Below are positions 21,841-34,380 of a stretch of 64,000 nt of DNA, one piece after another. The stretch spans positions 20,477,884 to 20,541,883 of the forward strand of contig CM030706.1 of the NCBI GenBank assembly GCA_017979445.1, written 5' to 3'. The first letter of the stretch is position 1, and each line of letters starts with the position of its first letter. A program made the translations under genes and the position numbers. The notes below the pieces were generated by a model. That model was not told the DNA's origin, searched no databases, and was given only the letters and a program-made list of their open reading frames with translations. The DNA comes from Akebia trifoliata. Lineage: Eukaryota > Streptophyta > Magnoliopsida > Ranunculales > Lardizabalaceae.

Positions 21841-22660
21841 TACATTTTTGGGGAAGGCATCTCTAGTAATGCTCTAATCTGATTTGGATTGGCTTTTGTA
21901 CCTCTCTTTGTAACCAAGTAGCCCAAGAACTTTTCCAAAGTTAACGCAAAAATACATTTCTCCAAGTTGAGTTTTATCCCAACCTTCCTTACTTGTGAAA
22001 AGACTTCTTCTAGATCAGTGACATGATCTTCCTTTTTCTTGTTCTTAACCAATAGATCATCAATATAGACTTCTACAGTCTTCCCTAATAGATATCTGAA
22101 AAGTTCTGTTCCCAGCTTCTGATCAGTTAGCCCTATATTTTTCAACCCGAAGGGTATAACTTTATAGCAATAGAGCCCTTCCTCAGTGATGAAGGTTGTA
22201 TTCTCTTGATCTGTCAGATTAAGTTGTATCTGATTGTAGCCAAAATAGCTATCCATGAATGACAACCTTTCGTGGCCTGAAGTCGTATCCACCAATTGGT
22301 CTATCCTTGACATAGGAAAACTATCATTTGGATAGATATTGTTTAGATTTGTAAAGTCAATACAGACTCTAACCTTTCCATTCTTTTTTGGCACTACTAC
22401 GATATTCATTATCCAATTAGAAAACTATACTTCCCTGATGAACCCTATTTTGATTAGCTTGCTAACCTCCTCGTTTACTACTTCTTTGAACTGTGGTGCT
22501 AATCTTAAGGAGCTTCTATTTTACTGGCTTAATAGTTGATTCCACATTCAAGTGATGGCAGATCACTTCTAGGCTCATCATCGGCATCTCTTATATGGAC
22601 CAGGCAAAAATGTCTCGGTTCCTTCTTAGGCAGTCTATTAACTATTTTAGCTCTTCTGAA
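21840..22660 (-). pseudogene. Element E reverse transcriptase
   Basis: The longest open part (22409-21840) covers fingers and palm: VPKKNGKVRVCIDFTNLN, LSFMDSYFGYNQI, YCYKVIPFGLKN and the catalytic VEVYIDDLLVKN box, then NLEKCIFALTLEKFLGYLV. The N-terminal part (LIDCLRRNRDIFAW, about 22620) is in other frames with stops. The YIDD motif is intact, but the gene is broken. Closest type by eye is Tat/Retand. Confidence 0.88.
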
Positions 22661-22918
22661 GTCAACTCTACTCCTACTTCGATCTCCCTACCTTCCCTTA
22701 CACCCACCATCTGGATGCTTTCTAGGCATGGGGGTTTTCTCGGCTTGACTTCCCCCTAATGTAACTACTATTGTTGAATATTATCTTCGATGAGTTCCTT
22801 CTTGTCTAGGATACACACCTGGATAGCCACCTGATCCCCACGCATATCCCACGTCCCTTATGATGTTGAGAATCTCAGGACCTGATAGTATGTTGAGGAA
22901 ACAACCCACCCTCATCTT
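22661..22918 (-). other. Element E protease-RT linker, decayed
   Basis: Linker between the protease and the RT start. It has no recognisable domain and contains several stops on the minus strand. Confidence 0.45.
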
Positions 22919-23190
22919 TTATTTCCACCATCTGCCCATAATGGCATTGTATGGGGAGCTCACTTCGATGACCATGAACCTGGTCACCAAGGTCAGTGGC
23001 CCTGCCTGAACAGGCAAAACTATCTCCCCCCAGGGTTGGTTTGTTATCCCGTCAAACCCAATCAATGATGCTCCTGTTGGGGTGAGCATATTTCTATTAA
23101 GATCTATCTTCAAAAGGGCCGAAGCATACATAATGTTGATAGAACTACCGTTGTCGATCAACATCCTCTTAAGAGTGAAGGTGCCCACCT
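22919..23190 (-). pseudogene. Element E aspartic protease
   Basis: Retropepsin-like domain that would cut the polyprotein. Active-site LIDNGSSINIMY, flap region LIGFDGITNQPWGEIVLPV and C-terminal VIEVSSPYNAIMGRWWK. The catalytic Asp is retained, but the ORF is isolated from gag and RT by frame changes. Confidence 0.83.
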
Positions 23191-23830
23191 AGAGGGCTAC
23201 CACCAGTGCATCACCTCACTACCCCTTCCAAGTCTTTATCCGTGAAAGCCACGGTCAACTTTTCGTAGGGATCTGTTTGTTCTGTAGTCTTGCTTTTTGC
23301 TATGTAGACTTGAGCAAGGTGCTCTACTCGCCACCTCTTGTTTCTTTCGTCAGTCCTGTGCTGGCCTAACCTTTTGTTCTCTTGCTTAAGAACAACATGT
23401 ATGACTACTATCTTTCCATCTTGTCCTTCAATAGGTGGCTGATCAGGCCTCTGATTTCTGTCTCGAGGTGGATTCTCCTTCTATCTTCGAGGCAGGTCTC
23501 TCAATCTGTCCTGCTCTGCCAACCTTCGTAGAAACCTTCTCAAAGCTTGGCACCTATTGGTGGTGTGTGCCTGTACATTATGATAGTCGTAATATCACTC
23601 ATCTTGATTTATCTGATCTTGAGGAAGTAGTGCTGGCCATTCAAAATAAGGCTGATTCATGATAAGCGATAAAATCTCACTGGGAGCATAGCAAAAAATG
23701 TCCCCTTTCTTCTTCGTTCCTTGTCCTGCTTGAGTGGTCTTTTCCTACTCTACTGCTATGGTTGGTACTGCTTGTTGGGCTTTACCACAGCATGTATTAC
23801 TTTGTTTTTCTTGATCGAATTCTGAGGATC
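23191..23830 (-). pseudogene. Element E gag C-terminal region
   Basis: Minus-strand reading near 23640-23470 gives YDYHNVQAHTTNRCQALRR and LAEQDRLRDLPRR, the CxxH-like knuckle region seen before the protease in Tat gag proteins, with one expected Cys replaced. 23640-23830 is probably more gag linker but has only short open stretches. Confidence 0.6.
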
Positions 23831-24968
23831 ATCTTCCAAGCACCGAGGCTATTTTCCATCATCTGATAGAACACAACCTAATCACCCAACCTCCATCAAA
23901 TTTGAGGGATAAGTTCAACAACTTGATAGATGAAACAAGATGGTGTGAGCTTTACTGCATGCTAGGTCATGCAGCCAAACATTGTTTCTGGCTATAAAGC
24001 ATACATTATCATGTAGCCAATGGTACATTAGTGGAAAAAAAATACCAGACCAAGGGATGCCATGATGAAAGCTTATCACACCTTAATTTTTAGAGGAGAA
24101 GACTATGGGAAATGTGAGAGAGATGAATCATCACTGATTGCTAAAACCAGAAGAAAGAAAACTGATAATACAATTGAGAAACAAATAAGGGAATTGAGTG
24201 AAAACCTTTGACATGGTAATAAGGCAGGTAGGTGAGAACATGGGTACTGCAAAGGCACATTAATATAAAGGAATGGACTCAATAGGGACGTGATAGAAGA
24301 ATGATGCAATTGTCCAACAATTTGCGAAGTTGGGATGAATGAGGTGTAAGATGGTCAAGGACGAGAGTACTTAGTGACCAGAAAAGTCACTTTATGACAC
24401 TGTCGCCTTTATAAAGAAGGTGTCGAATGAAGTACAAAGAGTTGGTTAAGCCTATAGAAGAAGTTCTACTAATTAAGGTGTATGAGAAAATATAAGAGTT
24501 AGTTCGACTTAGAAAGAAGGTCAACTGTGTAGTGTAGAAGGGGTTCCCAATAAGAAAGGGATAATTTATTTTTCTAACAATGATTTAGCCGTAAAATTCC
24601 CCCACAATAGGCCCTTGTACGTCCAAGTCTTGAGGGGTGATGTACTTGTAAAATGAGCCCTAGTTGACGTGGACAGCTCTGTGAATATTGTCCCATTACC
24701 TATGCTTGAAGTTCTAGGGAGTACTAGGGATTTCAACTAGTAAGATTAGAGTTGAAGGTTCACGGATTATACAAAGAGTTGGTAAAATGCTACAATAGAA
24801 AAAGGGGATAGTTTAGCTCCGAGTAATTTGTGGGGAGTTAGATTTTTTACATATTTTCTATGTTATGGATGTTACTACTTCTTATTATGCCTTATTGGGT
24901 CGACTATGGATACAAAAACATTGCGGGGTTGCCTCATCGCATCATCAATGCTTTAAGTTGGCACACCC
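23831..24968 (+). pseudogene. Element F: gag/protease remnant cut by D
   Basis: Plus-strand fragment in opposite orientation to E. A knuckle-like part (WCELYCMLGHAAKHCFWL, about 23940-23995) is followed by heavily mutated sequence. A protease part at 24540-24966 reads ALVDVDSSVNIVPLPMLEVL and DVTTSYYALLGRLWIQKH. It ends exactly at the D LTR start. Many stops. The middle (about 24000-24530) shows nothing I can assign. Confidence 0.7.
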
Positions 24969-26182
24969 TGTAGGCATCCCATTTTTGCATTCACCTGACT
25001 TGGCGATCCGTCACCTAGTTGCTGTGGATTCCTAATGATGAGCGGAAAGAACTTGAAAACTAGTGAGAAGCCTCCTTCCGTTTCTCTATCTTCTAATTTC
25101 ATTCTCTTCTTTCTCCTAGTCACATGACATAGAATTACATACGCTTACGATCACTAAATTCTCTACCCGACTTAATAAGTTCATATGCTTACATTCGCTA
25201 CACATTTGGATAACTTTGAAATCTCGTTACACTAGGAAAATATGACCTTGAAACTTAGAAATAATCACATTGGGACTAAAAGAAATCTCACGCCAAAAGT
25301 CATAAAAATCTACAAAAATTACCAAAATTACAAAAATACCCCTCATGAATTTTGGATCCCAAAAAGTCTTGAAAGTACCTTCACTGCCTTTAGAATATGA
25401 TTTTGAGTCTAATAGGACCTAAATCGACAAAAATAGAGAAATTTATGAAAAAAATCGCAAAATGACCAAAACACCCCTTAATGTCTAACTTGTAAATAGA
25501 AACCTGGACTCTTAGGAAAATCGAAATAAAACAACCAAGTTGAAAATTTTAAATCGAAACCAAAATTCAAATTTAAACAATCAACTTGAAAACTTTAAAT
25601 CAATATCCAATCCAAAATTTAATCAATCCACCAACATTTAGATTAAAATCCAAATCAACCGATTGACACTCGAATGAAAAACCAATCAATCAACCAACCA
25701 AAAATAAAATCAACCAATTAACATTAAAATTAAAATCCCATCGATCAATCAACCAAAAATAAAATTGGCCAATCAACATGCAAACAAAAAATCGATCAAC
25801 CAATCAAAAAATGAAAAATATAATCAACCAATCAACGTTCAAATTAAAATTTGATCAACCAATCAAATTGAAATTAAAATCCAATTGACGATCAACAGTA
25901 AAATTAAATTGACTAATCAAATTGAAATTAAAATTTAATCGACCGATCAAACTTAAATTGAAACAACCATTCAAAATAGAAAATGAAGACCGGTCACAAT
26001 TTAATTGTAGACCACCAAGGTATGAGATGTATGAGATTATACCATCTCTCTATACATGTGGATTGTACAAAGTTTGAAACTTGATCTCTTGATTCGATCA
26101 AAAAAGAAACAAATAAAAGGAAGAATTAATGAATAAATAAAAGATATGAAAGTTGGTAAAAATAGAAAACCTAGAAAACACC

Positions 26183-26190
26183 TATAAAAA
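26183..26190 (+). promoter_or_regulatory. TATA box in D LTR
   Basis: TATAAAAA at the position equivalent to the B LTR TATA box; weak core-promoter evidence only. Confidence 0.45.
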
Positions 26191-27369
26191 ACCTATCTCT
26201 TTCTCTAGGGGAAGGGGAGTTGACATTCTTGAACCAAATAAAAAAGAAAAGGCTGTCTCACGTTTGGGGCAGCAACAAAACAAGAAGAAAAAGAGGAGGA
26301 AAAAAAAAGGAAAAAAGAATAGCAAAAAGAAGTCTTCCTTCTCTATTGTCCTCCACATCTACTTCATTTTCTTCTTCTTCACCTTCTTCATTAACACCTA
26401 ACAAACTATCTCCAATCTTTTGTTAACATCCACAAGGACCATCTACAACCTTCCGTTAGTAGCCCCACGACAGTCCCCAAATAACTGTCATCCAATACTT
26501 CTTCCACCTTCTTCACTAACACCCAACACGTACAGCAACCTCCCTTCCTATTCTACGCCCAAACCAGCAACAGTTCTCCTCTTCAGCCATTCCGTTAGTA
26601 GCCCATTCGATTTCACCTTCCCTCATCAACATCGCATTCTATCATCTTCTTTTTCTTCTTAGACATACAGAACAGCCCTCGTTAACGTCACCTTTCTATC
26701 ATCTTCTTCTTCCCATACCAAGTCGAATCACACCTCTTTTCCATTCTCAATCACAACATAGCTATTAACATCCTAGCTAGCACTCACCTTCTTCTTCTTA
26801 GACCAACAATCCTTTCACCCCTCTCACCATTATAACCACTCCCTTATCTTCACTTCATCTCTTCTTACTCATGTTCTATTATTACCAATATCCATACCAT
26901 TACGGCTTCCAGCAACCCCCTTTTTTGATGCCTCTCTCAAGTTTTCTAAATCATCTGCCATTCTGAAGAATTGAGTACTGCAACCATGTCATTCTCATTT
27001 TCATTTTGGTGTAAATGAATCTCCAATGCATCTTTTGAATGATCGGTGAGTTAGGTGGGTTGTTTTCTTTCTTATTTAATACCTCTCCACAATTCTAATG
27101 TATATGGAATGCAGGGAAGAGTCTCTAATGGATTCTTTAGTGGCCGGATGGATTTGAGTCTAGTTTTAAGCATTCATTATTATTCTATGTGAATTAGCAT
27201 GTATTACCGAAGAAGATAAATTGGGACATCGACTTGCCCATATAGATCATTGATTTCCTTTCAAATAAGGTCATTCGTTGTTCATAGATCAATGCTTCAT
27301 AACATAGATAGGTGTGTACTCACATAGCTAATCCAATCTACCACTTTCGGTTTGTAATATGAAAATTTT

Positions 27370-27690
27370 CATAAGATTTGAGTCGAGGTAACTCTCTGAT
27401 TTTTATGTACATGGAAATTCAAAATCGGATTTTTCTTAATAAAATGGACACACGAGTCGACTCACTAATTTTTATGTTCATGGAAATTCAAAATCGGATT
27501 TTTCTTAATAAAATGGACACGCGAGTCGACTAACTGATTTTTATGCAGATGGAAATTCAAAATTGGATTTTTAATAAAAGGGACAAGTGAGTCGACCCTC
27601 TAATTTTTGTGTACACAAGAAATTTAAAATCGATTTTCTTAATAAAATGGGCGTGAATCGACTCGTTGATTTCTGTGTATATGGGAATTA
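27370..27690 (+). repeat. ~70-bp tandem repeat in D LTR
   Basis: Four to five units around CATGGAAATTCAAAATCGG with GGACACGCGAGTCGACT between them. The GAGTCGACTC core recalls the palindrome of the B LTR array, so the arrays may be diverged forms of one motif. Confidence 0.7.
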
Positions 27691-28627
27691 ATTTACCAAT
27701 CAATTTATTAATGCTTGCAACGTGTCCCATTTTAAAAAAAAAATTGCATATATGTGTAAATGGTTGATTCACTCATTTGCCCCATGTCTCTAATGTTTTG
27801 ATGTGAAATTTTACACATGTGGGTTGTTGATGCGCCAACTTATTGATTTACCATGTGTTCGCAATTTGAAAATTTTCATGTTCACAATTCCCATTTTTGT
27901 GAGATTCACTTGTGGAACGTTCTAATTTTGGAACTTTATAATTTTCTAATTTAGAAAATTTTATAATCATAATTTTATACTTTGGAAAATTCATATTTGC
28001 GAATTTCTAATTTGAAAATTCATCATATTCATGATTTTCTGATTTGGATAATTTTGTAATCCTGATTTAGAAATCTCATAAAGTGCCAATTTAGAAGTTG
28101 CAATTCATAACTTTCCAACTTAGAAAAGTTTCATAAATTTCTATTTTAATTAATTGGGAAAGTATTTGTGGATACGGATTTTTTATTGAAATATCTTGCC
28201 ACGTGAGCTTCGAAGCTTGACCTAGAATTAAATCTTTTTCAAATATTTTCATTTTTGTGTGGAATTTGAGAAATCATGTAATATTTGGGAGAATATCTAC
28301 AGTAGGATTTGTTTAGTACATTCGATATAATTTGATGATGATGGGACCCTAGCTTGACTTTAGTCGTTACCCGTTAACCGTAAAATAGTTTGGATCGTAG
28401 TAAAGACTGATCATCTTGATCAAGCAGGTTCGGTGCCTAACACCTTCCGAAACTCGTAATCTGACCCCTACCCATTTCTCTTACTCGTGGACCGACCCGA
28501 TCCATTTTGGAGTTATCTACGATTCTTAGATTTAAACTAGGTGGCAACTCTTTATTCCATAAAAATCCCCAATTTAACAATCAGACCCCTATTCGCTATT
28601 TAGTAGAAAAGAGTTGAGGTGATTTTA

Positions 28628-28647
28628 GTAGGGACTCCACTATTGAT
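28628..28647 (+). promoter_or_regulatory. Element D primer-binding site (degenerate)
   Basis: GTAGGGACTCCACTATTGAT directly after the LTR, alignable to the GTGGCGACTCCACTGGGGAC of A but with about six differences. D is probably old and unable to be primed as it stands. Confidence 0.6.
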
Positions 28648-29680
28648 TTTAGGGTCAAACTTGACCCAATCCAAGACTATCCCTAGGTTGAATTTTTGTT
28701 CGAGTCAACCCAGTTGACTCTAAGAGACTCTTAGATTAAGATAGATTTTGTCCTTTCTTTCATTGGTGTGTGATTGGATATAATCAATTGTTTATTTCTT
28801 TTGATTGGTTTGATGGTTGGATGTACTTGGTTTAGCTTGTATGATTGAATATTCGCGAAAACGTCCTGGGCGCACTTTGTCCCTTAGTATACACTGTTCA
28901 TGCTTGCATCATGACATGTCCATATAAATCTCGTAGTCGGATCCAAGCTGACCTAGTTCTTCAGGACACGAGAGATGACAATAAACGCTACAACTTCAGT
29001 ACAGTACCTTCGGGTCTATCAAACTAGAGCACCACGTATTTGTTAGCCAGGTAAAACTGGGATAGTATATCGATATTTCAAGCTGAAATAACATAAGTTT
29101 TGTCCTAACCTAGCCTCAATCATATAATGAACTTAAAATTTTGAACTTAATTGCGGACCCATTAGGCCACGACTCGAATTGACTATGAGTACTCCCAAAT
29201 TGCTCTATCTAATTTAACCAATAGGTAAATGGGTGGATCGATCCATACCATTGAAATTAAACTGCAATATCAATCTGACCCAACAAAGTCAATTGGTAAA
29301 CAAAAAGGATACTAAGTATTGTAAAATAAAGAAACCAGTTGGCCTAATTGGCAAATGGATCTAACTGACCAACACCAAACCAATTGGACCAATTGGTTTT
29401 AGGTTCAAACACTCAACCTAGTTCACATCAAAAAGATGCAATCAGGAGGTCAAACTAGCTAGTCTGACCCAAGGTTCAACCCCAATCAGGGGTAAACCTA
29501 TAACTAATCTCTCTCTCTTATAGTCTTTATAAACTTATAATGCATTTGGACCTGATATTTACAGTCGGACTTGGGCTAATTTATGTCAAATTTTTAATTA
29601 TGTGGTTAAGAGTCAATGGTTAATATGGACTTACTTCTAATCAATTAATAATTAATCTTAAGTATTCTAATCCGTCGTTT
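28648..29680 (+). other. Element D leader
   Basis: Homologous to the B leader (3089-2127 inverted). Contains one leader module at about 28913-29032 ending TACCTTCGGGTCTATCAAA. Sequence from 29240 to 29660 is AT-rich and lacks an ORF. The DUF7745 ORF expected from B is absent. Confidence 0.7.
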
Positions 29681-31245
29681 GTGCCACTTTGGATCAGTGA
29701 AAAGAGTCGTCTCACCAGAGTACCTTTATCAAACCCAAGTAATCAATCCTTGCCACAAAAAGAAACAAGTACCATGGACGAAACAACACTTTGTCAGATT
29801 TTGAAATCTTTTCAAACACAGATTATTGCTTCTGTTCAGGCACAAATTGAGGCTCTCAAAACTGAAAAGAAAAATGATAAAGCTAAAAAACCTTAGGTTG
29901 TATTTGGCCTAGTTAAAAATTTTGAAGATGATCAATTATCCATTGACCATGTCTTAGCTCATCGAATAACTCAGGTAAAAACTACATTGAAGAATATTAA
30001 GGACCCCGAAAATCTTGCCCTTGGAGTAGGGACAATGATGTTATTTCCTACGATCTGTCTGTTAGAGAAGTTCACAATGCCAGACATGGAGAAATTTGAT
30101 GGGACCGTATGCCCTAGGACTCATTTGAAGGTATATGTCAGCATCATGCAATCCCAAGGTCTAAGTGACAAACAGATGGCCCAACTCTTTCAAAGAACCC
30201 TTCTAGGTCCTGTCTTACGCTGGTTAATATCATTGGACTCGTCTTGGGTAAGAACATGGCATTAATTGATGAAGGAATTTATTGGTCGGTATTCATTTAA
30301 CACAAACATTAAACTCCCAAGAAGAAATTTATAAACGACTAAACAGAAACTCAGGGAAACCTTCATTGAGTTTATTGCTCGATTAAAAGTTAAAGCCTCT
30401 CAATTATGGAACCAACCTCAAGAAAAGTCAAAATCATCCTTAGGAATCTCAATCCAAACTATGCGAAGTATCCGATGCCTCAATACATTCCTACCTTTCA
30501 GTCCCTCATTGAGGCTGGAAACCAAGTGGAGGATGTTTACTCTTCGGAACTTTTTGGTAACTCGTTTGAGTCAAAACCCAAACACTTCAAACCCAGTACA
30601 AATTCCTTACAAGTGACCAATACCTCTTTCACCTTAGCTCCTCAAGTCACTCAGTCTTCACAAGCCAAGCCTAGGAGATAATTCTCCAATCTTGGAATGT
30701 TTCTTAGTGTTGCCTATCAAAAATTGATGAATAGGGGATTACTGACACCGTTACAACCTAAGCTTTTGCCCAATCGTGTCCCTTCAAACTTAGACAATGG
30801 GCAATTTTGTGAATTCCATCAGATGCCCGGTCATGTTCTTGATAGGTACATTACCCTCCGCTATGCTATCCAAAACCTTATCAAGTAAAAAAAAGTCACT
30901 ATACCCGTTCCTACCACACCTAATGTTAAAACTAACCCTTTGCCTACCTTTCAAAATCAACCCCCTCTTATCATGAACTTAATATCCATGTCCAAACATG
31001 AATCAATTGACCCAGTTTCCTTCATTTACTTGATTAGTCTTGATAGTGTGTTCTTATCATACTAAAATGAGCCCATCTACCCTAAGGTAGTGACAGAATT
31101 GAAAAGTAATGAAAGTATTGAAGCAATGGGTTATTCAACATCAAACATGCTTGAATTAGAACATGAAGAGGTGGCAAAAATAGGCGAGCCCAAATCATCG
31201 CTCGTGAAGATATCTAAAGTTGCATAGACCCTAGCGTTATGTCAT
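29681..31245 (+). pseudogene. Element D gag (broken)
   Basis: Gag with an N-terminal Gln/Lys-rich coiled-coil-like part (TLCQILKSFQTQIIASVQAQ), the capsid core (LEKFTMPDMEKFDGTVCPRT, HLKVYVSIMQSQGLSDKQM, LFQRTLLGPVLRWLIS), a middle part (QYIPTFQSLIEAGNQVEDVY) and a C-terminal knuckle (FCEFHQMPGHVLDRYITLRY). In the knuckle the last Cys of J (DRC) is Tyr. Several stops and frameshifts, for example at 29894, 30263 and 30679. Diverged relative of the B and J gag. Confidence 0.82.
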
Positions 31246-32584
31246 TCCATTCAAAATCATATCCCCATTCTGAGTTTTCTTTTAAGTGTTAGTTGCTTCA
31301 GTCTTTAAATTCAGTTGGTCAATTCCATTATGTTAGGATTTATTAATTTTTAACTTTAATCAAGTTTGTCGGTCTATGTATTTTTATTCCAATAAAGTAA
31401 AGAAGCTTTTGATTGTCATGTGTACAATAATAATGTGAACATAAAGTCTAACACGAGGAATGACTCAGAGCTCACTAATCGAATTTCATAAATATTGGAA
31501 TTAAATAATACACTCAAAAGGTCCAAATTGGTACCATATTATCCTCAGAGGAGCATGAGAGAATAATAAACTTACTTGAGAGAATTCAATAATGTTTTCA
31601 CATAGTCTTATGAGGATATGTTGAGTATGAGCATTACATTACTTTTCATCAGAACAGACTGTACTAAAATAGATCAAGACATAAAGTCAAAGGTGGACTT
31701 CAAAGTCAAAGATTATCGATCAAGAATTGTGCAGTTGATACCATCGACAAAGGTGCTAAGACTTACCAAGTGGATTCACCATGTCTTCACTCAAGAGAGG
31801 AAAGTCCTCATTCATAAAGGAGTAAAAGATTTTCTCAAAGTTTAGAATAGTTGAACAGTTAAATACAAAGAACTCAATCACATTCAATTCCATAGAAAAA
31901 GATTGAAAAATATTCCTTTTTAAAAGAAGACCTTACTCGACAAAGCAATCAAGACATCGATTTCCTAAAACCTTGGCCAAATCAAGTAGCCTTTTACCAA
32001 AGAAGGCCTTTTTTGGTTGATCAATCTTTCTACCTTACCAAGAAAAATATAACCTTCTTTGGCCCCTCGAATCCTTTAAAAAAATCAATACCCTCTTCTT
32101 TTCAAACCCCATCAACCAACCTTGAGAGAGAAGTCTTTTATGAACCACATTTTGACCTGATCCCAAGAGAGAAAAGAAAGATTTGGGATACGTAGGAAAC
32201 CTGATAAGTTACTTCAGGCCCGGTCATAACAAAAAATAAAATATACATTCTTTCAAAGAAATTTTGAAAAAAAATCTCCTATTGAAAGATAATAAAAAAA
32301 AAGGATAATGCCAAACTAACGGCATTGGAAAAAAAAATAAAAAAATTGATAAAAATGCCTAACTAGGGGTACTAGAAAAGAGAGAGACTCAAAAGAGTTG
32401 ACGGAATAAGGAAAATATCATACTAGGGGCGTTTTGGGAAGTTGAGCCTTATACATTTTGTTTCTAAATCATGTCCTAAGCCCACCTACTAAGTCCTCAT
32501 GAATGCTAATTGATTCGGTTAAGGTCCAAGGAATCAAAAAGTTGTCGAGATAAAATTTTGAGACCATCAAGAAGAAAGAAGAAC
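31246..32584 (+). other. Element D: collapsed pol region and tail
   Basis: Only a scrap near 31540-31640 (SYEDMLSMS in one frame) resembles the pre-RT linker of J (AWSYEDMLGVS, about 63524-63556). Protease, RT, RNase H and integrase are missing. 32140-32225 matches the conserved tail block of A. 32225-32460 is A-rich and non-coding. Confidence 0.6.
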
Positions 32585-32770
32585 CCATTAAGTTGAAAAT
32601 CCTAAAGGGCGACTTAGGCAAAAGTTAGGGTATAACAAAAAAAAGTAAGCCTGCTAAGTTGAAAACTTAAAAAGGCGACCTAGGTAAAAATCAAGACACC
32701 CTATAAAAAAGAAACAAAGCCTGCTAGATTGAAAATCTAAAAAGGTGATCGAGGCAAAAATTAGGGCACC
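32585..32770 (+). repeat. Three ~60-bp hairpin repeats in D tail
   Basis: Related to the A tail repeats (7868-8092) and on the element strand read GCTAAGTTGAAAACTTAAAA or GCTAGATTGAAAATCTAAAA followed by GGCGAC/GGTGAT and TAGGC/GAGGC. Arms shift together (AAGT with ACTT; AGAT with ATC), though two of three copies have one mismatch. Confidence 0.62.
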
Positions 32771-33430
32771 AAAAGAAAGGAAAGATCCCACCGAGAAGAA
32801 AAATTTAGAAGAAAAGCTTATACAGAAACTGGGAAATGTAGAAAATCGTTCAAGTCAGAGCATTCGTTTTCAGATGAGAGCTCACATCTGACGATCACAA
32901 TGTTGAAGTCGAAGAAACTTAAAAGCCTTTTCTAACATTGCAAGATCTTTAAGAGCGTTCGCTAATGGAAGATGTAGAATCATCAATCACTTTGAAGAGA
33001 AAGATCTTCTATTCCAATATTTATATTTTAAGTCCAGCTTAAGTATTTTTCAAAAGAAATTTGAAAGAAAATGATCAATTTTTTATTGCACATATGATAA
33101 TCTTGAGATTCTTGATAATTTAAAGGAATGTCAATTCTTCTGTCCATCATATATTAGAGACCATGGTTTCTCGTCCATACTTTTCAAGTGTAATCCAGTC
33201 CATCAATTTCATAGTCAAGTCTTAGTTAGAAGTCAACCTTGAAACTAGGGGCATTTGTTTTAGAATAATTGTGATTCGGAAGTATTCACTCTTGATCCCA
33301 TGATCAAAAAGAAAAATCTTATTCAAAAGCTTAAAAGTCTAACGAAGTCCAATGATGAGTCCAGATGTATGATAAGCCAATAATAGCCCAATCTCCCAAT
33401 CTCTGAACTCGATAATATCTAGTCTTTAAT
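32771..33430 (+). other. Element D tail, no gene
   Basis: AT-rich non-coding tail between the hairpin repeats and the 62-bp array. I see no ORF or repeat of note. Confidence 0.4.
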
Positions 33431-33850
33431 TAATCTCAGTCTGAGAAGCGTGGGTCCAACAAGTTCGAGTATGAGAAACGAGACTCCAACTTTAACAAGA
33501 TTTTTTACGTTCCTGTAAATCTTAGCCAGAGTTTAAGAAGCGAGAATCTAATCTTAACAAGATTTTTTAAGTTCCTACAAACCTTAGCCCGAGTCCAAGA
33601 AAAGAGACTACAACCTTAACAGGATCTTTTAAGTTCCTACAAACCTTAGCCTGAGTCCAAGAAACGAGACTCCAACCTTAATAGAATTTTTTAAGTTCTT
33701 ATAAACCTTAGCCTTAGTCCAAGAAACGAGACTCCAAGTTTAACAGGATTTTTTTAAGTTCCTGTAAACTTTAGCTCGAGTTTAAGAAACGAAACTCCAA
33801 CTTTAATAGGATTTTTTAAGTTCCTGTAAATCATAGCTCGAGAAGCATGG
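33431..33850 (+). repeat. 62-bp tandem repeat array in D tail (about 6.5 copies)
   Basis: Unit markers: GAGTCCAAGAAACGAGACTC and ATTTTTTAAGTTCCT with TAAACCTTAGCC; the AAGTTCC marker recurs at about 33507, 33569, 33630, 33691, 33755 and 33817. It occupies the same position, between tail and PPT, as the 34/33-bp arrays of A, but the sequence is unrelated. Confidence 0.8.
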
Positions 33851-34367
33851 CTCCAATAAGCTTGAGTCCGATAAATGAAACTAAAACTCTTTTGAACTCT
33901 GAAAAAGGATTTTGATAGGATTTAATACAATTCTTACATCACCTGATTCTGATTATGTTATGATTCTAATTATCTTATTTTTCAAACTTTGCATAATTCA
34001 AATATCATATAATTGATTTCATTGCATATGTGCACTTCAATCTGAATCATTATGGTCGATGAGAGAAGATCTCTAGGACTTGACATTTGTTGTTATCAAG
34101 GAGAGTTTATTCTCAATGATCCGATGGACTACACTGTAAGCATCACACCATTGCACACACGTGCAATTTTGCATAAGTCAAGGAGAATTTTTCAAATTTC
34201 GAGGATCTGACATTTTTTAGTCTAGGGAGACCTTACCTTTAAGGATCTGGATGCCCGACGAACCACAAAATCTGGCTACAAATATGAAATGTCATTAACT
34301 TTGACATTCGGATGTCGCACTATCTATCAAAATAAATTTTTCGGTTAGTTTGCTTCCATCCTTTGCT
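33851..34367 (+). other. Element D tail before PPT
   Basis: Non-coding. Includes GGATCTGACATTTTTTAG at about 34203, which resembles the stretch next to the PPT in A (about 4990-5010 inverted). Confidence 0.45.
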
Positions 34368-34380
34368 AAAGAGGGGCATC
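34368..34380 (+). promoter_or_regulatory. Element D polypurine tract
   Basis: AAAGAGGGGCATC immediately before TGTCGACACC, identical to the PPT of A. Confidence 0.85.

Larger units (their letters stand above)
20172..23830 (-). mobile_element. Element E: decayed Tat-type gag-pol fragment
   Basis: Minus-strand coding remnant in the order gag end, protease, RT, RNase H, second RNase H, integrase, cut off in the integrase core by the B LTR at 20171/20172. The domain order and the second RNase H fit the Tat (Retand-like) lineage. Every domain has stops or frameshifts. Oldest layer of the left-hand nest. Confidence 0.85.
24969..28627 (+). repeat. Element D 5' LTR (3.66 kb)
   Basis: Starts TGTAGGCATCCC, ends GGTGATTTTA (the CA end has mutated). 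Contains AT-rich CAATCAAC reiterations (25550-25980), a TATA box (26183-26190), a CT-rich stretch (26340-26930) and about four ~70-bp units with GGAAATTCAAAATCGG and GAGTCGACTC (27370-27690). The box near 28430-28480 (AACACCTTCCGAAACTCG) is the LTR-wide conserved sequence also seen at 15970-16010 on the minus strand of B. Confidence 0.82.

Noticed and set aside
26153..26662. Lys-rich and Ser/Pro-rich ORFs
   Set aside because: They fall in purine- and pyrimidine-rich parts of the D LTR, overlap in different frames and have no homologue in the window other than the matching LTR.
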